A stretch of DNA of 64,000 nt from NCBI RefSeq assembly GCF_949628265.1, contig NC_088790.1:21828545-21892544 (forward strand), read 5' to 3'. The stretch's first letter is position 1; each line of letters opens with the position of its first letter. Source of the stretch: Cloeon dipterum. Taxonomy: Eukaryota > Arthropoda > Insecta > Ephemeroptera > Baetidae. The notes beneath the pieces were generated by a model that saw only the letters and a list, made by a program, of their open reading frames with translations, had not been told where the DNA came from and did not search any database. This document shows positions 47,191 to 60,600 of this stretch, piece by piece. The position numbers and the translations under genes were made by a program.

Positions 47191-48580
47191 CATTGGCAGA
47201 AAAACGCAGAACAACTCGCGTTTCTTTTATGACGTAGAGTCATTTCAAAATTTGAAGATCTTTACAAGAATATGCAGAGTGTCAGGGTGGGACGGCGTTG
47301 CCCACTCATTTTGGCCGGGGTCACTCAGGGCACTTAAGCCAGGGAGCAATGAAAAAGAAGGGATTTGTGCCGGCCGCTCGTTTATATTGTGCAAAGCCCG
47401 TCGTCGCTCGGCGCGCCGAGTCCTTTGCTCGTCCCTTTGTCAGAAGCAATAATATTTAAATAAACTACTCGACGCGCTCGCGTACCGTGCGTGTATAATA
47501 ATTTTTGTCCATACAGATTACGAAGCATTAGAGGCGAGGAAAGGGTCTCTTTCTCTCTCGGGTGTGGTCACTCGCGCGAGCGCTTGTGTGCTTTTATTTT
47601 AATATCAACACCTTAAATCAAACACAAAGGAAGGAGGGATTTGAATTGTCGCCGGCGGGAGAAAAGGGTCCGAGGAGGAATTACATTTGGTAATCAACTG
47701 CGCCCATTCGCCCTCTCCCGCGCCCAAACTATCGCACTAGAGGTCACACCATCCATGGCATTCGAAAATTCAGCTCCTCACGCTATTTTATGGAATTAAA
47801 TTTTTGAGTTGTGTTGATGATGACCTATTTAATAATTTGTTGAGCATATCACAGCGAATGAATTTAAAGATGTAGTCTAGTTGTAGGTCTACAGACACAA
47901 TTGCACGAAGCAAATAAAGCATAATTTTTATTTAATTTTTTTTAGTTGATATAGAAAAAAATTAAACTGAATTATTGGCACCAGAAAGAATCGGATAATA
48001 CGAGTAATGGAAAAAACTCGAATTTTTCTTGGCAAAACACTTTAATTAACCTATGAATGAACTTAGACTTGGTTTTCTGTGAAAGAAAACATAGGTATGA
48101 CACCAAGAACGCTAATTTCGGATTATGTTTTTGCCCAAAAACCACCCACGGAGACTCTCTGAGGGGTGGATAATCAATTTCAACCCCCCATTAATGTCAA
48201 CCATTATTTACAATCGGTAAATGGTCATATCTGCTCGAAATAAGGTTTAAAACCAAAATTTGAAATTACCCGATGAAGCAAACACTATACGGAAACTTTC
48301 ATTTAACTTGACAATTGCATTGGGAATAATTTTCAGGGATATTCAAATGTGCCAAAAAATTCTCTGGGTTTAACAATTACGAAAACCTTGAACATTTCTG
48401 TGAATATCCCAACGCTCTTCCAAAATGACCTATAATTTGAAGTTCATTCGATTGGACTTGAAAAAATAAAAACGCAAATGCAAATTCTCACTAATTTAGA
48501 CTAATATTAATATTAATAGCCATTGTAGTTTTAATGAGTTTCTAATCTAACATTTCACATCTGATTATTCATCAAGACAA
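47191..48580. other. GC-rich island (47190-47740) and AT-rich spacer
   Basis: CpG-rich, with CT runs near 47548 and CGCGCGAGCGC near 47572. No coding signal. Confidence 0.4.
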
Positions 48581-50040
48581 GACTGAAAATTTGCTCGGCC
48601 GAGCCTAGCAATGCAATTTGCCACTGCAGCGGTGGCGCCAGAGGTGTTGATCCGGTGGTCAGCGGCCGTGAGAGCAGAGATGGAGACTGACAACAATCTG
48701 CCAGGACGGCAAAAGAGCAGGCAAGGGGTGCAAATTAAAAGCGGTTGGCGCGCGCGTCCGCCGGTCAGCAGCCAAAGAACATAAAAGAGATGCAGGGGGA
48801 ACGTATGTCTAATAACATTAAGAGTTAGTTTATGCGGTGCTTAAGTCAGGACGTGTGGAATCAGTCGCCGTGCCGGGCGGCGAGGGCGGGGGCCGGGGGG
48901 CGGTACAAGGAGAGAGATTAAGAGATAATGGACGAGCAAGAACACATAATAACCGGCACGCCAGCAGCCTCATTTTGCTGCTCGCGCCGCTCAATATCAC
49001 ACTCGCACACACACACAACAAAGAACAAAACACGGCCAGCTAGGTGAACGAACGAACGAACACCGTGCACAGCAGCAGCAGCAGCAGCGGCGGCGGCGGA
49101 GAACTCTAATATGCCTGCGGAATTTATTTTTATTGGTCTCCTTGCGAAAGAGAAAAGAGCCAGCGGATCTGCACCGACGCCATCGTGCCTCTTCTGCACG
49201 CAAATTTATTCCACTGCACTACACTTTTTGGCGCTCATTTGCATTTGAGGCACCACGAGGTGAACAATTAGCCAAGGAAATTATTTTCTAATATGAAGAT
49301 TATCTTATGATAAGTTAAAATTATCGTACATTTATGAATATTTCCTCTGGTAGAACAGTTACCAATAGAATTCATTTAACAATTGCATCAATAGCAGAAG
49401 ATCCTCATCTTCTGAAAATTTTAAATTTTAAAAACGGTTTTTGAATAGGGGGTTTAATAGCCCTATTTTAATTATATTTTCTTCTTTTCCCAACAAAGCT
49501 ATATTACCGTTAAGAAAAGGTCTGAAAATTTGTGCCTTTTTTGTAACAAGAGAGAATTTTCTTAAAAATCTGCTTGTGATTGCGAAAAAAATTACAAAAA
49601 GCTTGATTTTCTCGTTAGAAGATAAATTTCCTGGAGGTTCATGCAAAAATTGAACCAAATTATTTCTAAAATTTTATTAAAAAATATCGCTGCGTTCAGT
49701 CATAATCAATTTTTTTAATCTCTTAAAAGATACAAAAATGAGTTAATTTATGGACGAAATCTGTTTATGAATTAAGTTACAAACTATGTACTGTAAAAGC
49801 AATTTTTAAATCGGAATATTTTCGCAAAGCATGCTTAGTAAGTTGTAAAATCTTAATAAATCAACAAGTTTCTAAAATTATCACTTAGAACCAATTGGTT
49901 GACTGTTTTCAGAAAGAACCGTCTGAAATTCATCCCTTAGTTAAAATTCGCTTATTGTAGAACTAACGAATTACTACGACCGTGTATAGTACCTTCATAA
50001 TGCTCAATGAATAACAACAATTATAATTAACAGACCCTCC
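48581..50040. other. GC-rich island (48590-49240) with AGC/GGC triplets, then AT-rich
   Basis: Triplet run CAGCAGCAG...GGCGGCGG at 49070-49099 and a CA run near 49005-49017. GCTCATTTGCATTTGAGG near 49230 contains an octamer-like ATTTGCAT (POU type). The spacer to 50040 has nothing recognised. Confidence 0.4.
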
Positions 50041-50440
50041 CACACGAATCGCGCAACAAAACATATATTTCTTAGACAGCATAGGCACGCCGGCAAGCCT
50101 TCGGGTCCGGCGGGTTGCATATCAGAAATCTGGCAAAGGCGGCGTCTCTCGTTGTCTTGCTCGGCTGCTCCACGCTCGTCTTGCGGCCACTTGCGATATT
50201 TATTTTGCGTGTCCCAGCCCGAGGCGTCTCTTTTGACTCGAGCTCGTCGGTGCAAGTGACAAGCTTTGATTTTTCGCGATGGAGTGAAGAGGCCCGCAGA
50301 CCTCCGGAGAGCGACTTCAAAGCTGCTCTTGCGATGCCCGAGGAGTCGTGCGTAAGAAAGTATGGAGACGTTTCTGCAACATTCACTTCTGACAGCGCTT
50401 TACCGGCCACCAAAGTGGAACGACCGTGATTGTTTAACGG
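50041..50440. other. GC-rich block open on both strands
   Basis: A plus frame (50115-50429, 104 codons, with LVVLLGCSTLVLRPLAIFIL near its start) and a minus frame (50072-50413, 113 codons) overlap almost completely. The plus product could have a signal anchor, but no family is recognised and no splice partner is evident. One of the two may be an exon; equally, this may be another regulatory island. Confidence 0.25.
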
Positions 50441-53400
50441 GAACCGCTTTTATACCAGGAAGAGCTAAATGCTCCTCTGAAGAGTAAGAAGTGAAATCTA
50501 GAAATTTTCCGCTAACATGAAGTCAAAGCCATCTATTTATTTTAGACAGTAAATTCTTCTTTCTTGAGTTGATCGTGAGCATAAAAAAGTAATAAAATGC
50601 TCAGACTTTTCCTCGTGTCTTCCTCATTTGAATTTTTCAGTTAGATGTGTTTCTTTTGAACCAGAAGATGACATAAGAAAAATGAGTCAGTAAGATTTGC
50701 AAGTTTTTATGAGATTTCATCAGTTTAAGAAACACTAAATAACGTAGTCAATTTTTTGTGTCTCTACTTCAGCTGTACATCATTGCCGTCAGGTATTTTG
50801 TAGGTCAACGGCCAAGGTACAGAAAATTATTTTAAATAAATATTTCTCAAATTTTTCGCTTCATTAGAAATGCTAATTAATATCGAACAGAAGTATTAAG
50901 AGGAGCATAGAGTATAAATATTTTTGATGGATGCACAACAAACGAATACTTTCCGAATCAACTTAACGTCCCCTGATGCAATAAAGGTGTTTCAGGGTGC
51001 CAACCTCCTACCACCCTTTCCACCCTTGAAGTACATTTCCACTACAATAGTTATATAAACTTGAAAATATGATTTCGAAAGGGGGTGGAGATTGTCAACT
51101 GGAAACTACTAAGTTGCATCAAGAGGATGGCAAGATGATTTGCCATCCGTGAATGGGATGCAGTTTCTATATTCTAACGGTTAAAAGCCAAGTTGCAAAG
51201 AGGCAATTTTTGTTTTTTATTTAAAATCAGTTTCATTCCTCGTGGCATGAATCCAGAAAATATTATGAATATCATTTTAAAAGTAAATTATGCAAAGGAG
51301 AGTCCCAATTCTATTTATAGTAAAATGCAGTTGCTATGTGTATGGCACATTTATTATGGTTATTATGCGTAAATCCGAGAGAGCTACTGTTGATACATAC
51401 ATAGAAGGCGCGTCTTTCTGGCAAAAACACTGGCGGCGACGCAAATCACCACTCGGCCGCGCTCGCCTGACGACTGAATAACAAAGTAATTCAGGAAAAT
51501 TTATAAAATCCGTCTTCGCTCTTGAATGTTTGCGGAGAGACCAAGCGGATTTTTATTGCCTTGGCTGTGGCAATAACTCCCGTTCAGGAAGGCAGTAAAG
51601 CATTGAATTATGCGCGCGTTTATGTGACACACTCTGCTCGCACAGGCCGCGTTCGACTTGTATTTTCGCCAAGTCTTCTCGTCCGAGCGCACAAATAGAG
51701 TGGTAACAACCGTATTTCTCGTATAAATATTGAGCCGATACAAATACAAACCACCAAAATACTCGTGTGCAATTAATATCGAAGGCTGAAATGTTTCGAA
51801 TTGTCAACATGGAGAGTTATAACCTGATGCTAAGGCTGTCAAATTCACACAATCGAATTCTTCTCTTAGCTTGTAATCATCATGGAAACATCCAATGAGC
51901 TTAGATATTTAGCACTAATTGTGAAATATTTTCTAATTTTTAAAATTTTAGCGCAAAATTATTCAATTTACAGTCGGAAAGGTTTGGTTTCGCTGGACAA
52001 TTTTGCCTTTTAAGCCTTTTAAGTTAGTTTAATTGTTTCCAGGACAACAAGTAAAATTTTACGATTGCATTGCGTTTTTATTGCAATCAGTACCCTCCAA
52101 TTCAAACAACCTGGCCTCTTTAAACTGCAAATGTGAATATTTTTTTTTTAAAAAATACCAAGATGTAAAGCTTGATTTACATTTATAAGACTAATTAACA
52201 TAATTTGTATGGAAATTCTCAGTTTTGGTAATTTGCGTTCCCTAAGGTTGTAAAAGATATTTTGTATTTAATCAGAATGTGCTAAATAAACCCTTCCAAA
52301 AATGAAATCACGAGATTAAATGATAATAAATAAAGAATTTCTTTGAGAAAGTGTATTTTCAAGTCTAAAACTTGTTTGTCAGTTTGGCTTTAAATAATTC
52401 ATTTAAAAACTGTCTTAAACTGAATTTTCGCTCTGTTAAAAACTCTAAAGTTAGTCGACTTCTTCTCCCTAAAACCCGCGTCTAAAATTCAAAGCCTGAA
52501 ATTGCAAATGATTGCCTTTTTGTGTTAAGAACAATCTGACGTTGTGCCAAGCCGCCAAAGCAAAAACGAGCATTGATATGCGATTTAATTACTCTGTATA
52601 TTATGTCTGTTGTACACCTTTTGGTGTTTAATAAATATTTCATTCATTGCCTTTTTGAATTCTCTTTGCCTTTAATAAAGTAACAAATTTTTAGGATATA
52701 AACAAAAAATCGCAAATGAAACATTATTGAATTTGTCATCAGAAGAGTTCAGACAGTGCAAATGTATCCTATTTGTAAAAATCAGGACAAATTTCACCAG
52801 AAAACCCGCGGGGAAAATGAACTGTCTCAATGAAGCAGAACGCACCGAGCGGAATGGAAGGGGGCAGAGCAGGAGAAAGAAAAGCTGCCGGTCAGCAGAG
52901 CGAAATCTCGCTTATAAATTAATCTAGGTGGAAATCAGCACCAACAGGGAGTGCGTCCTCGGGGGACGGGCAAGCAAGAAGCCAGGGTATTGCGGCCGTA
53001 ACTCGTGTTTTCCTGCCTGCCGGGTCGAAGGGCGGTTAAGCCTGGTGGTGGCCACAGCAGGACAGGACGGCCGGCCGACCGACCGACCGACCGGTCGCTC
53101 CACCATGAATCAACATTCGAGGTGCTGCTGTACAGAAATAAAGACCTTAGCACTTCGGGGATCCATACATCTCGAGCGGGAGCTTAGAGCCACCAGAGGA
53201 AATACGCTCGCACGCTTTATGTGCCGGACTTTGCTCTTTATTTGCGACAGAATGCATTGTGGGTGACACTAAAGATGCAAGCTTATTGCCATTACGGACG
53301 CCGAATACCCGCCGTCCGCCCGCAAAATAAAATAAAATGCGCCAACTCATGGCGGACGCGAACGAGAGCCTTAACTAGTGGCACCGCGCGCGCGTTTTTC

Positions 53401-53540
53401 CTTCCGCTGTCCACGTGCGTGACTTGCCCCGGCTATGACACCGAAATATACGACGGTTCGCAGAAAAGGACCTGGAGGGATAAAAAGACAAATTTGACTG
53501 AGAATCGACTCTTTTTGATGGCATGTGGACTTTTAATGAT
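50441..53540. other. Spacers with islands at 51380-51800 and 52780-53540
   Basis: The second island has a GACC tetranucleotide run near 53077-53100. TTTAATAAATATTTCATTCA near 52627 resembles a retrotransposon 3' tail but nothing coding precedes it. No gene is supported. Confidence 0.4.
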
Positions 53541-53831
53541 GGAATAAGAGTTACATTTCACACATTTTTAAATGCCCCGTCACGATTCACTTTTATTATT
53601 GTCCTGAATGGGACAAAGTACCATAATATATGTTAAATAATTTAAATGTAAGAAAATTGAAGTTTTCGAACTAAAATTTAAGAAATATAGTTATGGTTTT
53701 AAATTTTAAAAGTGGCGGGAACTTAAGTTGTCCTATGGTATGGGAATTTTTTCTTTTTTTAAGAAATGACGTTTCAACAATCGAAAAAACAACATTTTTT
53801 TATTTTATGTGTGTTTTAATATACAAATAAG

Positions 53832-54200
53832 CTCTAAAAACCATCAGAATCGCTAAAACTTTACATTCTTAGACTCGTCTCGACATCCCCTGACCAACTA
53901 AAGGGTTTAGGGGTTCTTACCCTCCACTCCTAAGTTGTTTTTATTATATTTCAACCTTTCTTTTTTGCCTTTAGTTCAAGTATAAACTGTTTTAATTTTG
54001 AAATAAGATGGAAAATGAGAGTATAAGGTTTGATTAAATTTTTAGCGGTAAGTGCATGCTTAGTACATAAAGGTGGTGTAGCAGGGGTGTAGAAAGAGGT
54101 GAGGGTGAGCATCCCCTAAACCATTCAGTTGGTCAGGGGAGGTCGAGACGAGTCTAAAGGTGTACAGTTTTTTGCGATCTTGGTGATTAGAACCCGAGAT
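53832..54200. mobile_element. MITE-like element with about 95-bp inverted repeats
   Basis: Arms at 53832-53930 and 54097-54190 are imperfect reverse complements, with an exact TTAGACTCGTCTCGAC (arm 1) mirrored in arm 2, followed by CCCCTGACCAACT. The interior is about 165 bp and has no coding content. No target-site duplication was identified with confidence. It is unrelated in sequence to family M. Confidence 0.75.
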
Positions 54201-55560
54201 TTACAGTTTACAAAACATGAAAAAGTAAACAAATTCGTATTTTAAATTTTGTGGAATTTTTTCGAAAATAAAAAACATGTCACACTGAAAGTTTAACATA
54301 TTTAATGGGACAATTTAAAAGCACGTTTTACAATTCCAAATTACTGAGCTAATTTCCAAAGTTAAAATTATAAACCAAAAATAAACAGTAGCGACATTTA
54401 TTTTGTCCTTGTTCTGGGACATCAAATTTGGTGTTGCTCGATTGAGCTTGGCAGGAGAAAATCAATGCTCACCTAGGGAGATGAGATACTGAGGTCTCAA
54501 AGCTTCCAAAAACTGTCCCGTATATACCTGTAAAAATGAATGTTTTTATTACGCAACTTTCCAGTAAATTTTAAATTTGGATAATGTGATTTGTTATTAA
54601 TCACTAGGTTAATTTAAATTGCACTTTGTAACAAGGAGACATTAGACATTATTGCGCAGAAGTTAAATTGAATGCGTTTCGAAAGGCGTCCGCACCGCTG
54701 TGACCCCGTGCGGTGAAGGGTTGGCGGGGGCGTGTGTTTGTGCTGGCTGCGAGGGGGAAGCTGCCCGGCGATATTAGCGCCTGTATATCATGTGCGACTT
54801 GTGCCTGGTGAAGGCCAGTGTGGCAAATGCCGCCGCTCTGCTTACACGTCGCGCATAATTCTGCGGTTTTCCATGAATATTTTACGCCGGCAGTAGCGGC
54901 AAGTGCGCCCAACGACGCGATTTTTACCGCTCGCCGATCGTAATTTACGCCGCAGCAAATTTTAATTGCCCCCCGCCTGCACCCGTGTTGTTGATTGCTG
55001 TCCTCGTTCGTTCACATGAAACCGTGTCCGCTGCACTCCGCGTCATCCTGACGTAATTGCATAATTATTTATCTCTACCGCACTGCTTCGACACCGGAGA
55101 GTACATCACGTTCATAATTATTTTGCCTTTGATGGAGAGTATGTTCGTTTGAAGCCTTACTAAGCAGAGATAAAATATTAAGAACTGCATTGAGGTTGTA
55201 AAATTCTGAGCTTTTTATGTATATATACTAAGGTTCAAAGTAATCTTTATTGAGGTTCTGCAGGGCATTCAAATTTCATTACAATCGTTCTAAATTTGTA
55301 GTTTAATACATAGATTTTCAAAATTTCTGTTAACCTCTGTAGGTTGGTAAAAATGCTTGAAAGTTATTTATATAGAAAAATTCAACTGGTGATTCTAGGC
55401 TAAAATGCTCTTGATGGATCACCAAGACCGTAGGATATCTTGAAAAAGAAAAGCTCATAAGAATCGTGAGAATCTGTATGTGAAGTACTAAGATTTTAAC
55501 CGATTCACCGATTGCGAAGCTGCCAAAAGATGGAACCACCGTAAATTTACGATTTTAATG
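54201..55560. other. AT-rich spacer and GC-rich island (54650-55140)
   Basis: The island is CpG-rich, with TGACGTAATTGCATAATTAT near 55050 combining bZIP-like and homeodomain-like cores. An 87-codon minus frame is not convincing. Confidence 0.4.
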
Positions 55561-55806
55561 CACGTCTTTTGCAATTTATGAATCAATCCTACTGCTCTGC
55601 ATTCTACACTTAAAAATACACTTAAATTTATTTATTATCAAAAATCGGTTCAGCCAATCACCATACAAATATAAAGAAAAACCTTTTTTAAATCAAAAAA
55701 TAATTGATAATGGTTTCTACGGTTATTTTTTTTTTTATTTCAGTGCAACAAAAGAAAGTGTAGAACGCACAGTGTCAGGATTAAATCAGAAATCGCAGTA
55801 AAGTGA
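55561..55806. mobile_element. MITE-like element related to 36.9 kb
   Basis: Arms at about 55564-55612 and 55749-55806 are imperfect reverse complements (GCAATTTATGAATCAATCCT against the reverse complement GCGATTTCTGATTTAATCCT; TTCTACACTT shared). The left arm and interior resemble 36901-37080. Non-coding. Confidence 0.6.
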
Positions 55807-57960
55807 ATTATAATTGGAAGTAACCGCTGGCGCCATCTAATGACGGCTTTGAACACAAAGAGCTTTCGCAATTGGCGAATAACCACTTATTAATATTTAA
55901 AATAAATGAACGTCTTTCAATTATCTTTATTCATATCTTCACCAAATAATTTTGAATAAGATAAGGTTGAATTGCTCATCCTGAGTGGAAAACTGAGCTA
56001 ACCGTCAAGTTTTAGAGAGTCTAAATATATTTTTAGCTATTTCCACCTGGAAAATGTACCCTAATAAATTTCAGCTACTAAATTAAAATGTTGAGCACAT
56101 TAATATCGTACTAAAACTCGCAAGTCTGAATAGTTGCCATATAAACTTTGTTTTACATATAGGAGAAATATCGATTATCTTTTGTTCTGAATGAACGGAA
56201 TGATTCGGGCAGAAGTTTGGGTGCCAAATTATTTTTGCTGCGGTCGATCTTAATCCTCTTAGGGCATGCACGTGCGAGATATAATAATTTAGTCGTCTTT
56301 GGGCCTCGCGCGCGCTCTCGCACTCTACACTGCTAGCTCTCTCTCTCTCACACACACACTTGGACCATTCTGACTTATAGACGCAATTAAAACATTTTCG
56401 CAATGGTCGAATAAGTCATAAATTCTGGTTAATTCAGCAGCCATTGTGTGCGGAGCCGCTGCTTGGTTGGTTGCTTCTGCACATGTATGAAGAGTCCTGA
56501 AGGTAATAATGCTAAATCATGCAGGACACCATCTGCTGTGATGATTCTAAAATCTCTAGCTACAACTAACTAACTACACACACACACACAGCCTGCCTGC
56601 CTGCGAGCGCTGCTCCTCTGCTAAAATAATAACCCCCGTCCTCCTCCACCCTCCCGCCGCTCACCCCTTTTATTATTGCCTCTCGCAGGCTTGCCAGCCC
56701 CTTGCGACATGCAGACACATGCACGCGGGGCAGTGATGAGTATTCGCCAAAATTAAGAAGAGTTCATTAGAGTAAATTAATTGTTAAAATTAAAGACAAC
56801 AACTCTACAAAGGAGAGAATTAAAGAATTTGAAAAACCAGGAAAAGATTGAAAGCATCTTTGACGTTAACGAAAGTTTTAAAATAGCTAAATTGTAAACC
56901 AAAATTTGTAATCTAAACAATTTGTATATTTTGAGTAATATAATTTTATAGTTTTGATATGAACCTTTTTTACCTCCATTTTATTAATTTGAATTTTTAA
57001 ATTATAGTAAAAAATTCTTATGCTGTATAAATACCATTAAAACTAGTAATGATATAAGAGTTTTTAAGTGAAAGAAAAATAAAAATAAAATAGTTGGGTT
57101 CATATCCTTAATTAATTTAGAAATTCCTTTTAATTAAACAAACATCGTCACCCACAATCACGATTTTTCGCAACTCTTCACTGCCCTGAGCGTATTCAGT
57201 CATAATATCAACTATGGCACTGTTATCGCGCATTCGTTGCCTAATTTATTAATATTGCATCCATTCGAAATAAGATGTAGTTATCTGCTCTGTACGGATG
57301 TGTTTGTAAACGCGTGCGTCGTTAAGTGTGCGTCTCTTTGGACTTTGCAGAGATAAAGCTGCGCCGTGTACCCGCAGATGCAGGCGCTCGGCTCACTTCT
57401 GTGCGTTGTCTCCTTCAATTTCTACTTAGAAATTGAAGATGAATATTGTGAATAATTTAGTATTGCAAGAAAATGCAAGATGATTTTCCCTAATTTGTAG
57501 TTTCACCCAAACAATTATGAGATCCACGCCAAATAGAATGTGGTTGTGTCTTTTTTATCTTGACCCAAAATGCTCTATAAAAATAAATCCACGAGAAAAA
57601 AAGTGTTTGTTGAAAACAGCAGCTTTTTACAATTTAAATTCGATTTGCCTTTAGGTGGCAAATAATTATTCACTATTCTAGAAATATTTACAAAGTCGTT
57701 AACTTAGTTGGTTTTAAATGGATTCTATCAGAAGCGTACATTAAAAATATAATATATACAACAAGCATAATTTAGCTTAGAATTTTTATAATATTTTCAT
57801 TAGTTTGATCTATGGGCAAGAAATTAAGACTAGTAGGTTTCTACATGTGAATTTATTTTAAATTTGTTGTGGCTGTGTGTATCTGAAAGGACTGAGACTT
57901 CTAGTAAAGGACGACTGGCTTGGTAACTGGCTGCGGAGCTGAACTGTGTGATGTGAAGAG
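55807..57960. other. Spacers with islands at 56200-56760 and 57160-57420
   Basis: The first island has CT and CA runs near 56338-56360 and a second CA run near 56577. The second has TTTGTAAACGCG and a GAGATAAAGC GATA-type site near 57350. No coding evidence. Confidence 0.4.
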
Positions 57961-57971
57961 TTAAACAAGGC

Positions 57972-58440
57972 TCATATTCTCATGGACGGGATTAGAACTC
58001 GACACGTAAAAACGTGAGCTGTGTCCGGCTCATCTCGTGGACGGAAAAGCTTAGTGCAGCAATTCCGAACGAAAAAGCAACGTTCCATGTTGGAACGTCC
58101 GAGCGGGTGCGAACAGTGACTTCGTTGGCGCGGGCTACAAAGAATGGTACCACTTCCTCGTGTGTCGGATGCATCATAGTCTCTCTCGATGGCGACGGAC
58201 GTCTTATAGGTACATCGTCGCTTGATGTCCTCCTCCAGTGGGCTGGTCCAGTCGTCTCGGTGGTTGCAGGAACTCTGATCAGTTTGAATTTGCTCCTCAA
58301 ACAATGTAATGACTTAGATACGCTACCTAATAAATTTAAATACTCCAGCAACTTCAATGAAATGCAGTTCCAGTATTTAACTGTAGTAAATCTTGATTGT
58401 CGTGTTGTTTTTTATATGTCTCACGTCTCATATTTGTGAA
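57972..58440. other. GC-rich block open in three frames, unassigned
   Basis: Between about 58000 and 58310, one plus frame (58014-58439, 141 codons) and two minus frames (57992-58357, 57972-58304) stay open. The minus frame with EEVVPFFVARANEVTVRTRS looks the most protein-like but I recognise no family, and no consistent splice sites were found. It might be an exon, a transposon relic or chance. Confidence 0.2.
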
Positions 58441-60600
58441 CGACGACTCTCATCTTTACTATGGACCTGTGCACCCTGCATTGCGAACAATGTAATCAAG
58501 TTACTCGTTTATTCAATTTAAATAGTAAAAATCATTGAAGAAAAAAATTGTAAATCAATTCAAGGTCTAAAAATCACCTGTCTTAATATCCCGGATGCCA
58601 TAAAGTCTCCGCTTATAGTTTAACTTAACAGATTGAATATTATACGCAACGATTTATTCAAGTCCCATATCGATAGTTCAGTGTCGTTTTAAAAATTATT
58701 ATGTTGTAAAACCGAAAACAAGCAAGGCTGACCCAAATTTAATGAGTAAACTTGATCATAAAGTGCTGGCGGAAAGTCGTTATAGCAAATCGCTCTCAAT
58801 CACGAGGCGGTCATTATCAAAGCGCAGGTGATAAAGCTTGAATTAGTGGGTGGTGTGATGAATGGGCGTCGCATTTCAAAACCGAGTGAAAGCGCGCGAG
58901 CCAGTGCCGAATAACTGTCGACCGCGCATAAATAAATCTGCTATGGCGCAGAATATAATGCGCGAATATAATAATTTTAAAAGGCAACAAATCACCGAAT
59001 GATTTTATGGGCCTAATTTATTGATAAAGCGGGCGCAATAACAAAGGCACATGATTGATAGAATTATTATTTCGCGCGCTCGCGTCCAAATCCAACAGCT
59101 CGAGCCGCGCGGACCATCACGCTAGGCTCTTTCGCGCCACTGTATTTCATGCACCTTTATTAAAGTGCCTCTCTCTCGCTCTCTCTATGTGCCAAGCGAC
59201 GATAAATTCCAAGCTCACACAGCCCTGCAAATTACACGAGCACTAATATTCATGAAATGCAGTTGGACAGCCATTCGTACATATGAATGTCCGATTGACT
59301 TATTACCGATTTTGAAGCTAGCCTCAAACACTGTCCGTGCACCGTGTTGCTGCCCTAATTTTCTTCGGAAGTCATTCAAAATATTTTGAATTGCAATTCA
59401 CCTTCAATGTTTATATTTTAGGAAAAGCATAATTGTAAAATATTTATTACGGACATTTCGCGTTGAAAAAGGTCATTATTTGTTATATGCTACAATAAGT
59501 TCCTGATGTCAACTGCATAATGCACATACATTTTATTGCTGCAATACTACTTGAAAAATATAAAAAATGTGTTTTTTAATATGAAAAATGTCTTAAATGT
59601 AATTGGCAGATCAACAATTGAAATGGGATTTTGTTTTATTAGTTAAATATTAAATGATGCTTTTCAGTTGTTTTATGTTTCGCTTTTTAATAGATAATCC
59701 AAAAAGGTCTTTTAACTCAACATGTAGGAACATGACTGAATTACAGAAGTAATAAACAATCAAATAAAGAGAAAAAAAATGGATTAAATATTTATATTTC
59801 TTTTAAAATTTTAAAAACAGTAAAATTTTTAAAGCGTGATAATGATAATTGCATGTGAAAATTAGGGAACAAACCCTGTTGAATATAAGTTTTTTTGCAG
59901 CCACGTGACAATGTAAAACCACGCAAATGGTGGCATTCAAAATCGATTGAGACCTTCTCCGCTCCACATACAAGAAGCCTATTTAACGCATCAGTCATTG
60001 GGTGGCAGAAAATTGGGCCGGCGGGCGGGCGGGCGGGCGGACACTGAAACATAAAAATAAAATAGGCGCCCGGCTCTGCTCGCGCGGGTGCGCGAGATAC
60101 ATACAGACACACGGCTTCCTTCTTTCTTTTCTCTTTTCCATTACAATATTTCAGGGTGGGAGACGTCAAAAGAGGGTGTGATGGACGCGAATAATGCCTC
60201 TTTCGCGATCTCTTTTTGGCTACCAACATCACGACGACGACGACGCCGGCGACGACGACGACGACCAGCGAGAGAGTGGAGCGGGCGAGCTAGCGGGCGA
60301 GAGAGAGAGAGAGAGGGTTGTAATATAGGAGGGAGGTGGTGGCTAGACGACGCTCTCGCCACTAAATCAACTTTATTACTGCGCCACCCCACTGCAGAGG
60401 GCGGCAATATAATGCCGAAGAGGCCGCTGTTTGTGAAAAACCCGCCAAACTCGCAGCGTGCCGGCCGGCTCTTGAAGAAAGGACACCGCGATTAGTCGTG
60501 CCGCGCGCCATTAAAAATGCACAAAAACAAGCCCACTGCCGAGGGCAACTGTGTCAAATTCCGCAGTCGTGCAAGTGGCTGTTGCACAAGGCAACACTCA
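58441..60600. other. Spacers with islands at 58790-59270 and 59980-60600
   Basis: GATTTTATGGGCCTAATTTA near 58999 and GCGCATAAATAAATC near 58925 are Hox-type clusters. The second island has a GGGC tetranucleotide run near 60018-60040, a GACGAC triplet run at 60230-60265 and a GA tract at 60298-60315. Arg-rich open frames there are repeat artefacts. Confidence 0.45.

Noticed and set aside
50960..51135. Weak inverted repeat around TGATGCAA
   Set aside because: Only about 12 matching bases with several mismatches; indistinguishable from chance.
60088..60495. 135-codon plus frame with a long Arg run
   Set aside because: Arises from the GAC triplet and GA tracts; no supporting features.
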